This document shows, one piece after another, positions 1 to 9,176 of a DNA stretch of 27,762 nucleotides. How positions within the stretch are numbered: position 1 is the stretch's first letter; every line of letters begins with the position of its first letter. The notes below the pieces were generated by a model. It saw nothing but the letters and a program-made list of their open reading frames with translations, did no database searches and was not told where the DNA came from. The translations under genes were made by a program, and so were the position numbers. Source of the DNA: Choristocarpus tenellus KU-1152 (taxonomy: Eukaryota > Phaeophyceae); contig CAXNAD020000138.1 of NCBI GenBank assembly GCA_964200185.2, positions 1 through 27,762 on the forward strand. Reading direction: 5' to 3'.

Positions 1-76
1 CTATTCGCGTGTAACAACCGTTTGCACTTCGTTGAAATACAAGAAGAAATACTCGCTCTATTCGCCTGTAACACGA
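1..76. repeat. partial tandem repeat, period about 57 bp, cut by window edge
   Basis: The 16-base start of the window (CTATTCGCGTGTAACA) recurs at position 58 with one mismatch (CTATTCGCCTGTAACA). This suggests the last one and a fraction units of a 57-bp tandem array that lies mostly upstream of the window. Only one period is visible, so a chance duplication is possible. Confidence 0.4.
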
Positions 77-253
77 GCTAGTCACTATAGTTACAGTATA
101 ATATCTGTAAACATGAGATTACAATAGCAGTTTTCAGTGTTGTATTGCAGCTTCTGAAAAATCGAGATTCCAATTGTATTTTTGCTACCCACATTTGGCT
201 CTGACTCTTTCCATACACTTAACTTGAGAATAGCTGTACCTTTTCTCTAATAA

Positions 254-607
254 CCTGATAAACCTCATTTTCGTTGGTTATTAGGCTATCAATACATCAC
301 AGGGGTTGTCTGCGAGCCTCACCATCAGCTCACAGGCTTGTCGATTAGAGCTATGTGTCCCATCAAGGTCAACCGCTGTGAGCGTTTTATAACAGACAAT
401 GATGAGTACTCTGTTGTACATCATATTGAATTCCCTGTTTATGTTCATGACATTGTTTACTACTCTAGAGTACCTAATTTTGAAGGGTGGATCCCATACG
501 AAACGACACAGCAGTCACCATACACCCGCCTTCCATGCAAATACATAGTGCATAGCACCTGCCAATTTACGTATCACACATTCTTCAGTGAGAAATGGGA
601 CGCTTGA
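254..607 (+). CDS. open coding-like stretch, unknown product (possible exon)
   Basis: I do not recognise this product. A frame stays open for 117 codons from just after a TAA at 251-253 to a TGA at 605-607. The first ATG in frame is at 353, giving an 84-residue C-terminal piece (starting MCPIKVNRCERF). It is rich in aromatic and His/Cys residues and has no signal peptide or membrane segment that I can see. Either it is the last exon of a gene beginning outside the window, or it is a chance ORF. Nothing beside it supports a function. Confidence 0.25.
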   Translation, partial: PDKPHFRWLLGYQYITGVVCEPHHQLTGLSIRAMCPIKVNRCERFITDNDEYSVVHHIEFPVYVHDIVYYSRVPNFEGWIPYETTQQSPYTRLPCKYIVHSTCQFTYHTFFSEKWDA

Positions 608-759
608 CAAGAGTTGGGAGGACGGTGGGGGCACTGAGCAGCAGTAGCAGTGGTGGTAACACTTTCAGTGTGAGACACAACGAGTGATTGTGACAGCAAC
701 ACTGGCAACAATAACAATAGTTGTATATCACGTTTGCTGTTACCTACTCGACTTGGTAG

Positions 760-998
760 TTCCCCCTTGTGATGATGGAGCCCTGTTCAAGAATTTCACT
801 TTGGGCAGATTGGCCAGTCTGCCAAATGAACCAGTGGAACATCTAGTCAGTGTGTTGAGTCTACCACACGGTGGAATATTTGTTCTTATTTGACAGGTAT
901 ATGCGGTTCTGGATGCTGTAGCGAACAGGAATATCTCCCTAACAGTGAAATATGCATCCTCTTCTGAGATTCTTCAAGGCCTTGCGCTAGGAAAATAG
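760..998 (+). CDS. possible two-exon fragment of an unrecognised gene
   Basis: Two adjoining stretches read as protein in the same phase. The first ends at LASLPNEPVEHL (to 845). A 51-base interval (846-896) begins GTCAGT and ends in a good acceptor, TTCTTATTTGACAG. The second (897-998) reads VYAVLDAVANRNISLTVKY, then on to a TAG. Without splicing, a TGA at 891-893 interrupts the frame. A further open stretch in another frame follows at about 1001-1160. I recognise no domain. This could equally be a decayed gene; its 5' end is not identifiable. Confidence 0.25.
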
Positions 999-1679
999 GA
1001 AGAACACTTCAAGTCAGGTGGTGATCCAGCCTGATAGCTCAGCAAAAGAAATCCCGGGGAACATGCATTTTTTGGTGAGCGCTTACCCCGATCAGACAAA
1101 GGAGACAAGGCTCTCATGGACCACCTGTAGCGGAAACACCCTACCAAACACAACGAGCATCAGCTAACAAGCAGTCGTTCAGAGGTGGCGAAGTGTGTGA
1201 ACGCCACAGCTGTTTTGAGTGAGAAATACTTGTGATTTTATTTTTTCCCTTGAAAACATAGCTTTGTGTTTGGTGTTTTGTAGTGTGTTGTGAACCGAAA
1301 GAATTTACCAGTATAAGTTAAATCGGCTCGAATAGTTTCCATGTATTCCATTATAGTAAAACCGTGCGATCCTAGCCGAGAGCGGCCCCTGGGACCTTGC
1401 TGGAGGCGATTTTTTTTTAAGTACTCCTCATTTACGTGTTCCTTCCCACTACTAGATATACTTTAGCATGTTATACAACAAACTTTTTTACATGCTTTGA
1501 TATTTTGAAGAAAAACAAAATGGTCTGAAGAGTTGTCAAGAGGAGGATCATTGAATGAGGAATGATGTGTATTATTTTTGCATCTATTATTTGTTTGAGT
1601 CTGTAGCCGCTACACATCGCTGCTACAGTCTTCAGGTGGTATCGTTTCCGTTGCCTTTCTTTGCAGCCTCCCATGCGTC

Positions 1680-2300
1680 CACGTGGTTGAGAACGCAACA
1701 CAATAAGGTACACATCTTCTCGGCCCACCGTTCTGAATGGAAGTTACAATATTCCCAGGTTTTCAGAACACATGTTTTGGGACTGTCTTGTACCAGGAAT
1801 GCCGAAAACGCGGAAGGAAAATTTGGTCGTCTACAATGTACAAATATTATATTGGGAGCTCCTTTCCCACCACCACTTGAGTGGATCGTTGTAAGGTCTA
1901 CTGTCCAGGTCAATTATGGGGAGCCCTCCTGCAACCTTGAACCCATCCAACCTCCACACATCCTGCTTCCTCTTGTACTCCAATATCCTACCACCATCAG
2001 CTGACCCCCCCCCACATGTTGCAAGGGAGATTGTTACAAACCCCTTGCATCTTTTACTGGGCATTGCCCCCCTTCAATATGGGTAGTACATGCACATGGG
2101 TTTGGTTTCACAACAGGACTATTCTCTGCCTCCTGTACTCTGTACCTATCCTCCACAAAACTTAAGACTTCCAACTTCACCTGCCTCCAAATACCTCATG
2201 CTTGTTGTGTAGAACGCCATTAAGGATATCGGTCCTGGAGTATAGGCAGGTAGTCAGGATCTGCTTCCATTTGGATCCTCTCGGCTGCTTATTCTCAATC
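1680..2300 (-). pseudogene. degenerate hAT-superfamily transposase, C-terminal region
   Basis: Reading the minus strand, the conserved blocks of the hAT C-terminal dimerisation region appear in order with correct spacing. They are an acidic lead-in ending DPLKWWWER (about 1865-1925), then FGIPGT (near 1789-1806) some 28 codons after the WW, then GNIVTSIQN (near 1730-1755), then EDVYLIVLRS (1691-1719). Family members normally show DxLxWW, then IPATS, then AGNxxxxxRxxL, then VxxLxxL. The blocks sit in different frames, with a TAG between the first two, so the gene is broken. Upstream (2100-2290), further protein-like minus-strand fragments such as VEDRYRVQEAENSPVV may be the middle of the same protein. 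A MITE (2437-2618) and other repeats lie where the N-terminal half would be. The call rests on motif order, not on a database match. Confidence 0.55.
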
Positions 2301-2436
2301 TCAAAGTACTGGGCAATGTTCCTACTTGTATCCTTCAAAGCAGTTCACGAAATGTTTTTTTTTGTCAATTCTCTGATGCGTTGGAGTATCTTTCCAACAC
2401 TTCTTCTCCTCATCATTATCATATTTTAAAATATAT

Positions 2437-2618
2437 CTGGCTCAAAGTATCTGGGGGGGGGTGGTGGTGGCTGTCCATTTGGGACCCATTTTCCATGTCG
2501 CAATTTTTGGGTGATTTGGTTTTATGTGTCGAATGGATAATGTAAGTGCACTTTTCCTGGTCAGGGCCCAAATGGACACCCTGGTGTAGACCACCCCCCC
2601 CCTAAGATACTTTGAGCC
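2437..2618 (+). mobile_element. MITE family B, copy 1 (TIR ending in a G-run)
   Basis: This 182-bp element has imperfect terminal inverted repeats: left GGCTCAAAGTATCTGGGG, right CCCCTAAGATACTTTGAGCC. It carries no ORF. A second copy lies at 20438-20620 in the same orientation, with a conserved interior (for example TGTCGCAATTTT, GGGTGATTTGGTT, GTAAGTGCACTT). The outer motif AAAGTATCT is shared with MITE family A, so the two probably use the same or related transposases. Confidence 0.8.
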
Positions 2619-2620
2619 TA

Positions 2621-3018
2621 AAACCCACCATTAAAGTCCAGAAGATCTTGGAAATGCCTCTTCCTCGGATACGCCTGTGATGATGAGGTTGAAGACATGT
2701 AATATTTTTCTATGGACAATTTCACTTGGAAGAACCCCCACTTTCTCGTCCAAGTGCGGGAAAGAGAAGCAAAATATATCAACCATGTCAAATCCCTTAT
2801 TGGAAGCACCATTTAGCGTACATGAATACAGGAACGAGCCAAATCAGTTGAGAGGTAGGCAGGGGTGTTGCACTTTATGGATATTGAGAAAGGCCAAAAA
2901 GATCCACTTTGTACGATTGTAGAAAGAAGGATGGCTTAGAATGAGAAAGGTTACAAACATGCCTACCTCTCGATTGGTTTGGCTCAAACCTCATTGTGTT
3001 GCAAACAACCTCTGGAGC
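2621..3018 (+). repeat. interspersed repeat C, copy 1
   Basis: Nearly the whole segment recurs at 20976-21489, starting AAACCCACCATTAAAGTCCA and ending in ACAACC-TGGAGC. The two copies differ by scattered substitutions and by a ~108-bp stretch absent here. Much of the first 200 bases is open on both strands, and several differences are silent in the plus frame reading SVHEYxNEPNQxRG, so the repeat may descend from a coding transposon. It directly abuts MITE B. Nested inside, at 2836-2985, is an inverted-repeat element. Confidence 0.8.
2836..2985. mobile_element. inverted-repeat element D, copy 1, nested in repeat C
   Basis: Ends are near-perfect inverted repeats of about 27 bases: left GAGCCAAATCAGTTGAGAGG (continuing TAGGCAGG), right CATGCCTACCTCTCGATTGG (continuing TTTGGCTC). 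The copy at 21199-21456 has the same ends and ~108 extra internal bases, so this one is probably an internal deletion. The GAGCCAAA terminus resembles the end of MITE family A. Confidence 0.7.
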
Positions 3019-3379
3019 GTTTTCGACTCTAAAAATTCCTATCTTCACACTCTCCACATTCAAGTCTAGTGCTGCTAGTAGAGTGCAATAATTCCACACT
3101 CTTACAATATTTCCAACTAATGTGAGTAGGATACGCCTCCTTCGGTCAATGTGAAATCTTCTTTTTTGCCACACTGAAAGAGGGTAAGAAGGGATATTTT
3201 ATAAATATAGAGTAATATTATTATGTTATTATTTTTAATATTCTCATTATCATTATCATTGTCATTCTATGTATCATGACTCATACTGTTTTTACTATTA
3301 ATATTTTTTGGTACTATTATTAATTTTGTTATTAAGGGGCCTGGTTCTGTGTGATGGGGGGCGATGAGAACCACCAGAG
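3019..3379. other. AT-rich stretch without recognisable gene
   Basis: No convincing reading frame. Positions 3190-3340 are very AT-rich with runs of TTATTATTA-like sequence and interrupted CATTAT repeats (3240-3270). Confidence 0.5.
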
Positions 3380-3772
3380 TTGAGGTACAGAAAGGAAGTG
3401 AAAGATGAGACTGAGGCGTGCTGGGTGTATGTTGACAGCCTCAGAGTACCATGTGGATCAATCTTCAATGTGATTGGTTGTGACCAGTCAGAACAGAAAA
3501 CACAATCTTGGGCTTTCCTGATTCGAATCCACGGTTCATGTCGGGGTTACCGTGTGCCAGTCGTGAGTCTTACCCACACCACATTATTATTACTTGGACT
3601 TACTAGCTGTGATGAGGGGCTACACACTGATTGTGCTTGCCTCCATCAATGGCATAAAGTGACATCGCAAATATATATGCCCGCGCGTATTATCCTCATC
3701 AATCTCAGGAGATTCCAAAAAGGCGACCTATCCCTGATATTGTTACAGTATACTGTTGGCAGTCACCTCTAG
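3380..3772 (+). CDS. ORF of unknown significance
   Basis: 130 codons are open from a TTG to a TAG. The first ATG in frame is at 3680, so an ATG-initiated protein would be only about 30 residues. I see no domain. The composition is mixed, with a Cys-rich centre (CDEGLHTDCACLHQWH). Near the 3' end the frame runs into the foldback element that starts at about 3782. It may be an exon or a chance ORF. Confidence 0.2.
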   Translation: MRYRKEVKDETEACWVYVDSLRVPCGSIFNVIGCDQSEQKTQSWAFLIRIHGSCRGYRVPVVSLTHTTLLLLGLTSCDEGLHTDCACLHQWHKVTSQIYMPARIILINLRRFQKGDLSLILLQYTVGSHL

Positions 3773-3781
3773 GATCAGATC

Positions 3782-4090
3782 GGTCTTGAATTTTTTGTAA
3801 AGGTTGGCCAACGATTTAAACGATGATCAGCATATCGAATGAAAGCTCTTGACCTGAGCTATCGATTTCCGGAAAGGAATTATTTCGGAAAATTATTTTG
3901 GTCAGGTTAAACTTTGACCGAATGTTTTCGACACAAGCTTGAAAATGTTTCGGAATGAATTATCAGGACCAAAAATATTTTTGCGAAAGAATTCCTTTGC
4001 ATCAGGCGATAGCCTAGGTCCAGAGCTTTCATTTGATATGCTGATCGTCGATTAAATCGTTGGACAACCCTTTCAAACAAATTAAGATTG
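3782..4090. mobile_element. foldback (palindromic) element, ~309 bp
   Basis: The left arm (about 3782-3930) and right arm (about 3940-4090) are inverted copies along nearly their whole length. Examples: left CCAACGATTTAAACGATGAT against the complement of ATCGTCGATTAAATCGTTGG, and GATCAGCATATCGAATGAAAGCTC against GAGCTTTCATTTGATATGCTGATC. The mismatches show the arms have aged. There is no ORF. This is a MITE or foldback transposon, and if transcribed it would form a long hairpin. No second copy occurs in the window. Confidence 0.85.
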
Positions 4091-5310
4091 GTAACCGCCA
4101 AAACGGTACGTGCGCGGACCTCGGCTTAATATTGTTTAAACCACTCACAGGACACTGTGACGCCCAATGAGCTCCGAGGTGTCGCCTGCCCCTCACTGGA
4201 CACTGTGAATTGAACCCGATAGAGATGGTGTGGGGGCGGGCGAAGCACTATGTACGAGGCTACTGTGACTACACGTTGCCTGGGATGAGAGCCAAGTTGG
4301 AACATCCCTATAGGAATCAGTCTGAAGGAGGAAGGGGGGCTGTCCAGAGTTAATTGTGGAGAGGTTCAACAGGATGAGTATTGTCTACCACCTGATATAT
4401 TCCAACGAGAAAGGCATGGAGTGCACCAAATTGGACAGAGTGTACAAGACATTTAAGTCTCACAGGAGGCCTGCACCTTCAGAGTACCTCATTTGACTTG
4501 GCATGGATTGTCTGATTCAGAGGATAATGGGGACACAACAACGCCCATGTTCTCCGGGTGAACATGGACTCTTCTGGCGTCAAAATCATCCTTTGATGAG
4601 CGGTTCGCGCATGCAGCGCGCGCGGACTACTTGATTTAAGTATGGTTCTGTATTTCTCACGATCACTGCAAATTGACCAACCGAGACTCATCGAATAAGG
4701 TTAGGCATGCTGATGCGATTACAACAAACGAATTTTCATGAAAAAAAACTGTTGTCGATCAAAAGTTATGGCACGACAAAGTTGGTGGAGGAGGCGACTC
4801 CCAACATTGTACTAATATATACTATTGTATATTATTTAAATTTTTTATAGTACTATTTTTTTATTGGTATTATATTATTATGGCTTCAACACTTTTGTAG
4901 AAGTGCGAAGGGGAAGAACGGTATCACATATCAATACTGTCTTCAACAAATCCTAAAACTATCCCAACTCATGGTTATAACCGCTTGACACACTGTACTA
5001 TTACATGGACTAATTCTTGGTGTTGTGTTGGTGTACTATATATTTAGCAAAAGAACTCGTAACATAACGTTTGGGGTTCATTTTTTCCTAGTGAAGTGAA
5101 GATTTGTATATCGCACACAGGTTCACTTTCTGAGGTAAAATGTTTTTAATTTCCATTTTTGTTGTGCACTTTAGACCCACCATACACAACCCTCAAACGT
5201 AACCGTTCCAAAATATATATTTCCTCCGTTCGCAATTAAATGTAACATAACTTTTACAACCTCTGTTCTCGCCCAGCAACGACCCACGCGATAAACTCTT
5301 TGCACGAGGC
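4091..5310. other. 1.2 kb with no recognisable gene
   Basis: Short open stretches only, including a 40-codon ATG ORF at about 4375-4497 (MSIVYHLIYSNEKGMECTKL...). A pair of GGACACTGTGA motifs occurs at 4151 and 4198, and 4800-4880 is AT-rich. I see no domain, RNA gene or mobile-element end here. Confidence 0.4.
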
Positions 5311-6359
5311 TTGTTCTCATACATATTGGGAGGGGTGCAAAGTTTGAGATTTTGGGATATCGCTGTCATGACTGTGGAGGATCACCAGTACAAAGTCAGC
5401 AAAAAGTCGCATTTAATGGGGTTCAAAAACCTCGAGAAAGTGTCAAAAAGGGTGTTATTGGGGATGCCTAGGACGAAGGCCCTCGATCGCTCAAGCGACT
5501 CATTCATCCCTTCGTCGCCCCTCAGTCCTAATTCTTTGGCCTAGACGTCTGTGCAGGGTCTAGACTTTAACACCCCCAACGAAGAACAGCATGGTGTCCC
5601 GATGCCTCGGGGGATGGCGGCGGCCATCGCCGAGAACTTCGGAATTTCCCGAATCACCGTGTTTCGTCGTCTCAAGGAGTTATGACGGCCAGATCGCACT
5701 GAGTGAATCCATGGACCTTGTACAACGTCACAAGCAGCGATGTGGCCGCTGTACCAATATCCTCTACGTTTGCGATGTCCCACTGTACACCGCACATGCT
5801 TCCGCAAATGGGCAACCAAAGCTGGGGTCTCCCTTGTCTCGTTGTGGGGTCTTTGGAAGCAGAAGAACGTGAAGAAGGTCAAGTGTGGACTAAGTCAGTC
5901 CTCTCAGACCAGCAAAAATTGAAAAAGGTGGTTTTCGTTGTTAGTCACACGCACAGGGGCGGGGGAATTGGGGTATATTAGTGGACGATCTACATGACTG
6001 GGTGCAAATGGATGAGAAAATTGATCTATACATCCTCAAAGATGGACAAGGTGTGTACCTGCACCCCACTGTGTGGAACAACCTAAAACCCACGGGAACA
6101 GAATATGCTTAACATTATGAAGGTGATTTTCCTTGTTGCTGTGGCTCACCCGAGGAAGCTCTCCAATGAGGTGTGGTTCAATGGGATAATCGGGATCTGA
6201 CCAATCGGGTGCACTAAGGCTTCTCAGCGCTCCAGCACACACCGCCCCAAGGGCATCAAGGTGCTTGTGCCAGTCACAGTGGATGCGGAGAAGCATAGAA
6301 AGTTCATGATCCAGAATGTTAAAGAAATTGGTGTTCCCAACACTTGTGTATGTAAATGA

Positions 6360-6676
6360 ATCGATTAATTCCTTATTGTCCAAAACAGGTCGTACATGAA
6401 GTAAGGAAAGTGTAAGGAAGGAGAGTGAACTTCAAAGCTCAAAGAAAGGTGGATCATCACCTTACGATTCATGTTCTAATATAACACGTCACTCATTCTC
6501 TGTACCATTTGCCACAACCTTCATGCATCACTCAAATAACAAGTCACTCGCTTAACACGTCACTCACTTAACACGTAACTATCCCTCGATTGAATCATGA
6601 TAGTTCGACAACTCAATGTTTCTCCTACAGAATAATCTTTTACTCATGAATAAAAAGCATATTCTTGACACAGGAT
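6360..6676. other. extra segment interrupting the mariner pseudogene
   Basis: This segment separates the blocks before and after the QQDN region of the mariner transposase and has no counterpart in that family. It contains repeated TAACACGTCACTCACTTAACACGT-like units at about 6480-6590. An intron (CAG|GTCGT near 6391 to TTCTCCTACAG near 6630) or an insertion are both possible. I see no clear inverted-repeat ends. Confidence 0.45.
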
Positions 6677-7036
6677 GTCATGTCGGTATTCAAGGCCTGC
6701 ATGCCTAAACCGAAAGGACACACCATATTTGTATAGCAGGGCATGCGGGGTAAAGTCGCACACACCAAGGAGGGGATCATGGAGGCAATTGAGGAGGGGA
6801 CGGGGGACGACATTCTCATAGGGATCCAGCCAGTCAACTTACCTGACCTCAACGTCAACAACTTGGGATTCTTCCATTCCATTCAACGCTTGAAGGAAGA
6901 CAGGGGGGGTGACTGACACAAAGGAGCTGGAGCAACCAAAATGGAAGCGTTCGATGTGTACCCTCAGGAGACACTAGAGTAGGCTTGGCAGAGTCTCTTT
7001 CGGAATTATTTGTGAAGTGCTGAAGTCCAAGGGTTA

Positions 7037-7291
7037 GAGTCAAAGTATCTTAGAGAGTAGAGACGCGTCCATTTGGGGACCAAAATCCAATGTCGCAATT
7101 TTCATGAAATTTTGGCTATTGTGTTTTTTTGGAGATGTCAATATCCTTGCTCTGGACCACCTTTTCGTAACATACACATTTTACCCACCCAAAACATTTT
7201 GGAGTAGGAAAAATGTCATTAAAAACCCTTGGGAATACAAGCCCCAAATGGACAAACAGGGCAAAACTTACACCCTCTATGATACTTTCAC
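7037..7291 (+). mobile_element. MITE family A, copy 1, inserted in mariner transposase
   Basis: Left end GAGTCAAAGTATCTTAGAG; right end CTCTATGATACTTTCAC. It is flanked by TA at 7035-7036 and TA at 7292-7293. Removing the element and one TA joins a GGT codon to TAT GAC AAG and restores the mariner C-terminal frame (KSKG then YDKVFK), which fixes the insertion point. Interior motifs (CGCGTCCATTTGGGG, CATTTTGGAGTAGGAAAA, CCCCAAATGGACAAACAGGG) recur in copies 2-4. It has no coding capacity, and the TA duplication assigns it to the Tc1/mariner (Stowaway-like) group. Confidence 0.9.
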
Positions 7292-7559
7292 TATGACAAG
7301 GTCTTCAAAATTCCCCATCTTAGCAAGGAAAAGGCTGAGAAGGCGGGAAAACTCCCCTCGAATGCCCCAGTGGATCACTAAATTTCATGCTGGAATGGAG
7401 TTTTGGAGGGCTTCGAGAGCGAAATCATAGACAGGTATAGTGTAGGCTGCCCCATTTGCTTGAGACTTTGGTGGGCAACCTCTTGATGTCTGCACAGTAC
7501 AACCCCATCAAATATGAACATTTGTAATAACCCTTGCTGTTCCACCACAGCTGCATATG

Positions 7560-8559
7560 TTATGTTGCATATAATTCCAAACGGAGGAAGTACTTTTCTT
7601 CTGATTATTGAGGAGTCCCAATTATTAATGGTAGAAGTGTAGTCAGACAAGAAGGTAATACACATTGCTTGAGCAACACAATACTGTTGTGTGTGTTTAT
7701 CAAAAGAAAAAGATATGAATATCAGTGAAGAAATTGGAGAAAGAAAAAGAGAAAGAGGAAGAAAAAGATTATGGTCTATCAACCAAGGGTCAACCAAGAT
7801 AGTCTCATGTAGGTATTGAACCAACTTTGCACTAACAATCAACACTTGAAATAGCATGTCAATAGCAGTGTCGTCACACATCATGATCAGGTCCTACGAG
7901 AAAGAGGGAGAATAGGGGAATAATATCTTCAGTGTCACAACAGTTCTAGCCAATCTGAGCATCCCTCATTCATCAAATGTGCATGTGGAGAAGAGAGCAC
8001 TCTCTTTGTGAATAAGTGGTTAAGGAGGCTGTTCCCTGCATGAATTTTGCAGGTTTGAACTCCATCAACGCTGGTCTTCATTTCTTCATGGAAATCTAGT
8101 TCCTTCTTGTTTTGTACAACTCCACATAGCAAGCGAAGCAGATTGTACACCACCTGTACCATCCTATCGTCTGTCCCTAGACCCCAAGAAACACCAGAAC
8201 AAGATCAATGTGGCAACTTCGAGGTGAGTAAAGGACAATATTTGAGAGAGTTGGAAGAGTGACAAGATGTGGGATTGCTGAATCCAACAGGCAAGAAGTG
8301 GTGAGGAAACCACAAAGGTAACAGCAGTAGTGCAAACAGTCACAATACAAGAGATAGTAGTGTAGCAAGTAGTATAAAAGTAGTAGATGGTATGCTAAGA
8401 AGTGCAGTGTTTGTAGTGTCTCTGACCAAAGGTCGGGATAGTCCTCAGAAAAAAAAAGTGAGGACAAGCAACGTCAACAACACAGAAGATGAGGGGGAAA
8501 AAGAAAGTATGAAGAGTGGAAAGAAGAGAGGAAAGAAGAGAGGAAAGAAGAAAAAATAA
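7560..8559 (+). CDS. putative multi-exon gene with lysine-rich C-terminal tail
   Basis: I do not recognise the product. The best-supported part is the 3' end. An exon at 8053-8223 reads FELHQRWSSFLHGNLVPS and continues to INVATS, ending in a strong donor (GAG|GTGAGTAAAG). It is followed in matching phase by 8325-8559, which ends in an acidic then basic tail (EDEGEKESMKSGKKRGKKRG, then KKKK) and TAA. The tail resembles a nuclear or nucleolar localisation signal. Upstream candidates are 7562-7650 (after the acceptor GTTCCACCACAG, reading AYVMLHIIPNGGSTFLLIIE), 7715-7810 (MNISEEIGERKRERGRKR) and 7950-8015 (SEHPSFIKCACGEESTLFVN). Joining the last of these to 8053 needs a 37-base intron, so part of the model is probably wrong. 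Minus-strand ORFs of 168 and 75 codons compete here. Confidence 0.4.
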
Positions 8560-9176
8560 GGGGGATAGAGGGGCACAAAAGATTTCTTTTTTAGGAAAAG
8601 AGAAAATGTCAAAGCACCATATAGACCAGACACTAATGGTGGTGAGTGTGGATGTGCCCTGATATCTGCTTGGTGGACTCAAGTACCGGTTTAGTGTAGA
8701 CGTACAACAGGAACAGGTAGGTAAGGTAGGTAACCGACATTATTGTGTTTGTCATCGTTGAGTAGGGCCCTAAATCGCTTGATAGGGAGGTGCGACATGT
8801 CTTTCAAATTATAGAACCATGTTATTTTGAAGAAACAAAATGTTTCAACTCTATTATCTTTTCTTTTCATCTCATCTAACCATACACATGAAGAGATACA
8901 CCACTTGTTGAAGAAAACAAGGAATTATAACATTGAAAAGAAAAAGAATGTACCAAAGCGGTTTTACGAAAGTCTCCGAGATCAACACTACCACATTTTG
9001 CATCTACTCTGATTATCCAAGCTGGATAGCCTATTTCAGTAGAAAGGAAACTAGGGGAGAAGCAAAAGTTAGAGGTTCGATATCGAAGTCGATAATATAT
9101 CCTCCTGATTCGATTGACATCGCCAAATTGCGAGTTCAAAAACCCGCATTGGTTCCTCCAGAAGTCGTGACCGTAG
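8560..9176. other. region between genes, no confident feature
   Basis: Purine-rich sequence runs on from the lysine-rich tail to about 8610. A plus ORF (ATG 8948 to 9211) and a minus ORF (8876-9193) are both open, but neither shows a domain. The plus ORF overlaps the first OTU exon in another frame, so this stretch is more likely the 5' flank of that gene. Confidence 0.4.

Larger units (their letters stand above)
5311..7380 (+). pseudogene. degenerate mariner-like (DD39D type) transposase
   Basis: The sequence encodes a broken transposase of the plant-type mariner group, which cuts and pastes DNA at TA sites. Blocks in order: an N-terminal leader (5311-5541); NEEQ and a helix-turn-helix, AENFGISRITVFRRLKEL (5617-5682); WKQKNVKK (about 5850) and VLSDQQKLKK (about 5900); the first catalytic motif, VQMDEK (Asp codon 6011-6013); KVIFLVAVAHP (about 6117) and RSSTHRPKG (about 6230); a QQDN equivalent (6734-6745); and LPDLNVNNLGFF (from 6839). 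The C-terminus is EVLKSKG, then YDKVFKIPHLSKEK. Damage includes in-frame stops at 5542, 5683, 6198 (in place of the family's Trp) and 6734 (in place of Gln). The second catalytic Asp is Gly (GGC, 6740) and the third is Asn (AAC, 6860). There are several frame changes, ~320 extra bases at 6360-6676, and a MITE at 7037-7291. It cannot make an active enzyme. Confidence 0.85.

Noticed and set aside
3515-3545. TTCGAATCC resembling a tRNA T-loop
   Set aside because: The flanking bases do not pair as a T-stem and no other arms are present.
7378-7884. 168-codon minus-strand ORF (and 75 codons at 7935-8162)
   Set aside because: Plus-strand stretches over the same bases have better splice sites and a clear C-terminal tail exon. 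The minus ORF runs through a poly-pyrimidine low-complexity region and shows no domain. Not excluded.
8445-8682. Minus-strand Phe/Leu/Ser-rich ORFs resembling membrane segments
   Set aside because: They arise from the complement of the purine-rich lysine tail and have simple-sequence composition.
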